From Chryseobacterium lathyri (GTDB lineage Bacteria; Bacteroidota; Bacteroidia; Flavobacteriales; Weeksellaceae): DNA of 64,000 bases. Under the pieces are notes generated by a model. The model searched no databases. It was not told where the DNA came from and worked only from the letters and a program-made list of their open reading frames with translations. Made by a program: the position numbers and the translations under genes. The stretch lies in NCBI RefSeq assembly GCF_003290185.1, contig NZ_QNFY01000003.1:1-64000 (forward strand), given 5' to 3'. Positions 62,949 through 64,000 of this stretch are shown piece after piece (the first letter of the stretch is position 1; each line of letters begins with the position of its first letter).

Positions 62949-63038
62949 GGATTTCTGATGCATAGGCATACAGTTGCACATCATCATAGTTTTGATGGTC
63001 TGTTTCTTCACTGATTGATGTTTAAATCCTTGTATCAT
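62940..63038 (-). CDS. Met/Cys-rich leader peptide of the methionine operon
   Basis: A 32-codon open frame (ATG at 63038, TGA ending at 62940). Seven of its residues are Met and two are Cys. Residues 18-26 read MMMCNCMPM, and the peptide ends in HQKSRG. It precedes a strong terminator and the DMT-metNIQ genes, so its translation speed over the Met and Cys codons can report the charging of tRNA-Met and tRNA-Cys. The remaining residues (MIQGFKHQSVKKQTIKT) look like filler. I have not seen this leader described, and short leaders are usually left out of annotations. Confidence 0.85.
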   Translation of the reverse strand: MIQGFKHQSVKKQTIKTMMMCNCMPMHQKSRG

Positions 63039-63066
63039 TTTGTTTTTCTTTTCCTGAATACGGTTG

Positions 63067-63074
63067 CAAGTATA
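63067..63074 (-). promoter_or_regulatory. -7 promoter box of the methionine leader
   Basis: TATACTTG on the minus strand is one mismatch from TAnnTTTG and lies 28 nt before the leader start codon. No clear -33 TTG is found at the standard distance. Confidence 0.4.
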
Positions 63075-63356
63075 GGACATATATTTTTATTAGTCCACTA
63101 AAACAATAGACTTTTTAATGTTTTTTGTTTTATGAATTTTTAATCAATTGTTTTTCAATGAATTAATTTATTTTAAGTTTTGTTAATATTCATAGATAAT
63201 AAACTTTTTTATTGCTTAATTCTACTTAGATTATTAAAGAAAGACGTTTAACCATTATTTTTCTATACCCTCAACAAGTCGCTACAACTCCGAACTAAAT
63301 TAGCAAAATCCAAAAAAAATCCCGACTTTTGTCCCCCTTCAATAATTCCGAAATTC
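63075..63356. other. Intergenic region upstream of topB and the methionine leader
   Basis: A 282-bp A/T-rich divergent region that should hold the promoters of topB (plus) and the leader (minus). I see no gene and no other structured element in it. Confidence 0.4.
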
Positions 63357-64000
63357 ATGAAACTTTGTATTGCCGAAAAGCCCAGTGTTGCCAGAGATAT
63401 CGCCAAAGTATTAGGTGCTACCACGCCTAAACAGGGCTATATGGAAGGTAACGGATACTGTGTGACATGGACGTTCGGGCACCTTTGCACCTTAAAGGAA
63501 CCTCACGATTATGGCCCTCAATACAAATCTTGGAATTTGTTTTTGTTACCTATAATTCCAGCCAGTTTTGGGATCAAATTAATCCCTAACAAAGGCGTGG
63601 AAAACCAGTTCAAAGTCATTGAAAGATTGGTGGAAGAATGTGATGAGGTCATTAACTGTGGTGATGCCGGGCAGGAAGGAGAGCTGATCCAGAGATGGGT
63701 TTTGCAGAAAGCAAAATGTAATAAACCCGTTCAGCGTTTATGGATCTCGTCCCTTACCGAAGAAGCAATTAAAGAAGGTTTTGAGAACCTGAAACCGGCT
63801 GAAGAGTATAAAAACCTTTACCTCGCAGGAAATGCAAGAGCGATTGGTGACTGGTTGCTGGGAATTAATGCGACGAGGTTATTTACCAAGAAGTTTGGCG
63901 GTAATAAAGCTGTTCTTTCCATCGGGAGAGTGCAGACACCAACTTTGGCCATGCTGGTTCAGCGTCAGAAAGAGATTGATGCATTCAATACCGAGGAATA
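63357..64000 (+). CDS. topB: DNA topoisomerase III, N-terminal part (runs off window)
   Basis: The first 214 codons of a type IA topoisomerase are present, starting at ATG 63357 (MKLCIAEKPSVARDIAKVLG). The TOPRIM acidic motif reads INCGDAGQEGELIQRW, and SIGRVQTPTLAML marks the approach to the active-site domain. TopB relaxes and decatenates single-stranded DNA during replication and recombination. The remainder, including the catalytic Tyr, lies outside the window. It is divergent from the methionine leader. Confidence 0.9.
   Translation, partial: MKLCIAEKPSVARDIAKVLGATTPKQGYMEGNGYCVTWTFGHLCTLKEPHDYGPQYKSWNLFLLPIIPASFGIKLIPNKGVENQFKVIERLVEECDEVINCGDAGQEGELIQRWVLQKAKCNKPVQRLWISSLTEEAIKEGFENLKPAEEYKNLYLAGNARAIGDWLLGINATRLFTKKFGGNKAVLSIGRVQTPTLAMLVQRQKEIDAFNTEE

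Noticed and set aside
62881..63067. SAM or cobalamin riboswitch upstream of the methionine operon
   Set aside because: The leader is short and its only stable fold is the terminator/antiterminator pair. None of the conserved riboswitch core sequences is visible, and the Met-rich ORF explains the structure better.
1..64000. CRISPR array, insertion sequence or integrase
   Set aside because: I looked for regularly spaced short repeats, transposase motifs and tyrosine recombinase motifs and found none. The 200-bp repeats are far apart and carry no enzyme.

Overview
The window comes from a low-GC Bacteroidota genome, most likely a flavobacterium of the Chryseobacterium/Weeksellaceae type. Supporting signs are a T9SS type A C-terminal sorting domain, a TonB-dependent receptor paired with a DUF4249 lipoprotein, a Bacteroidota-type TssD (Hcp), a lack of obvious Shine-Dalgarno sequences, TAnnTTTG-like promoter elements, and a dispersed 200-bp hairpin repeat of a kind I associate with Chryseobacterium. 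No rRNA, tRNA, CRISPR array or insertion sequence was seen.

Region 1 (189-23138) is a specialised-metabolite island. A tightly packed plus-strand operon (several 4-13 nt overlaps) encodes a two-protein iterative synthase related to polyunsaturated fatty acid synthases. The first protein carries flavin enoyl-reductase barrels, KS, AT, two ACPs and a KR. The second carries KS, AT, DH and a phosphopantetheinyl transferase. They are followed by a free ACP, an alpha/beta hydrolase, a tandem two-domain family-1 glycosyltransferase, two condensation-type acyltransferases and a small membrane protein. The inferred product is a glycosylated, acylated polyketide lipid. After a small unknown gene and a 684-bp gap comes an array of four class I terpene synthase paralogues; the second is broken by what looks like a single-base deletion.

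Region 2 (23300-31900) holds a lipoprotein, an acyltransferase, a GNAT enzyme and an ergothioneine locus. EgtD and EgtB make the thiol-histidine, and an EgtV/EgtU-like ABC transporter probably imports it. The substrate-binding domain of the EgtU-like protein appears circularly permuted relative to OpuCC-type proteins. An orphan TssD follows.

Region 3 (32000-49700) is ordinary flavobacterial accessory and housekeeping content: a signal-less trypsin-like protease, a TonB receptor with DUF4249, LysE, AraC with a siderophore-interacting protein, secreted proteins, a SAM methyltransferase, a divergent Lrp/MFS pair and a phosphoesterase. Region 4 (48767-64000) holds AraC with an RND efflux tripartite operon, DUF2652, a GH3 beta-glucosidase, a methionine-uptake operon (DMT permease-metN-metI-metQ) and the start of topB.

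The strongest new signal is upstream of the methionine operon. It is a 32-codon leader ORF with a Met/Cys-rich run (MMMCNCMPM), a strong intrinsic terminator and a nested alternative antiterminator, which is a classical ribosome-mediated attenuator arrangement. A second strong signal is the 200-bp repeat (five copies), whose arms covary between copies and so appear to fold into a conserved hairpin.
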